Shown: one piece after another, positions 5,134 to 5,298 of the stretch
How positions within the stretch are numbered: the first letter of the stretch is position 1
Layout: every line of letters begins with the position of its first letter
Origin: Chloroflexi bacterium TMED70
GTDB lineage: Bacteria; Chloroflexota; Dehalococcoidia; Lucifugimonadales; Lucifugimonadaceae
Assembly (NCBI GenBank): GCA_002171675.1
Contig: NHDX01000040.1
Span: 2,583-7,880 of the forward strand
Length of the DNA stretch: 5,298 nucleotides
Direction of reading: 5' to 3'
Made by a program: the position numbers and the translations under genes
Notes under the pieces: generated by a model
The model's database searches: none
The model's input: the letters and a program-made list of their open reading frames with translations, nothing else
What the model was told of the DNA's origin: nothing

Positions 5134-5298
5134 TCTAAGCATATATCCTTCTCTTAGTCCATTTGAACTTATTTGAAGTTTTTTTGCTTTACTTTTTGTC
5201 ATAATTTCTGAAACTACTAGCAATCCAGGAAGTATTGTGTCTGAACGATTTGGGTTCAATCCTTTCATATTTGATAATTTATGTTTGTCATATTTAGA
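5107..5298 (-). CDS. Ppx/GppA phosphatase, C-terminal fragment (5' end beyond the right edge)
   Basis: Read leftward from the window edge, 63 codons and a TGA stop (5109-5107) give the C-terminus of a Ppx/GppA family protein, which removes terminal phosphates from polyphosphate or converts pppGpp to ppGpp. Two late family motifs are present: GLNPNRSD followed by ILPG (visible residues 13-25), corresponding to the usual Gly-Leu-x-Pro-x-Arg-Ala-Asp-x-Ile-x-x-Gly stretch, and SSNGLREG (44-51), the usual Ser-x-x-Gly-Leu-Arg-Glu-Gly near the end of the second domain. Only 12 residues follow, so this is the short form without the extra C-terminal HD-like domain of E. coli Ppx. The catalytic N-terminal domain lies outside the window, so exopolyphosphatase and pppGpp phosphatase cannot be told apart from sequence. 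The facing ppk2 gene favours polyphosphate as substrate. Confidence 0.88.
   Translation of the reverse strand, partial: SKYDKHKLSNMKGLNPNRSDTILPGLLVVSEIMTKSKAKKLQISSNGLREGYMLRSNIDIPYF

Noticed and set aside
1..5298. tRNA or rRNA genes, CRISPR arrays, insertion sequences, toxin-antitoxin or defence genes
   Set aside because: The spacers show no cloverleaf-like sequence, spaced repeats or terminal inverted repeats, and every long coding frame is accounted for by metabolic or envelope proteins.

Overview
The window is 5.3 kb of AT-rich bacterial chromosome. Hand counts of sampled 60-base stretches give about 33-35% G+C in most genes, and close to 20% in the ends of the polyphosphate kinase gene and in the spacers. 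Genes are tightly packed, with Shine-Dalgarno sites of the AGGAG type and no mobile elements, RNA genes or CRISPR arrays that I can see. This looks like a small-genome, low-GC bacterium, perhaps a planktonic one. I cannot fix the phylum from the sequence. The Ppx/GppA fragment ends soon after its last conserved motif, which argues for the short form of that family but does not settle the lineage.

Layout from left to right: (1) 1-1130, minus: the 5' 376 codons of a gene running off the left edge. It encodes an exported protein of no family I recognise, with a signal peptide, a Met/Gly-rich start, a Cys-containing region, a charged helical stretch ending in poly-Gln, and a second Cys-containing domain. 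(2) 1131-1300: divergent promoter region containing a perfect 17-bp palindrome. (3) 1301-1930, plus: a CvpA-like membrane protein. (4) 1927-2850 and 2866-3960, both minus: a two-gene unit read as zinc alcohol dehydrogenase then NudC-type NADH pyrophosphatase, 15 bases apart. The nudC stop codon overlaps the cvpA stop. (5) 3961-4188: divergent, very AT-rich promoter region with five AAATTT blocks and a run of 12 T. (6) 4189-5133, plus: class I polyphosphate kinase 2. (7) 5107-5298, minus: the C-terminal 63 residues of a Ppx/GppA phosphatase, overlapping the kinase gene tail to tail by 27 bases.

Two functional pairings stand out. The dehydrogenase uses NAD(H), and the NudC-type enzyme encoded just behind it cleaves NAD(H). 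At the right end, an enzyme that makes or uses polyphosphate faces one that probably degrades it, and their 3' ends share DNA. Both convergent gene pairs overlap and both divergent pairs have real spacers of 170 and 228 bases, so the layout is compact with regulation concentrated in two spacers. Nothing here forms an obviously new multi-gene system. The best candidate for something undescribed is the partial exported protein at the left edge.
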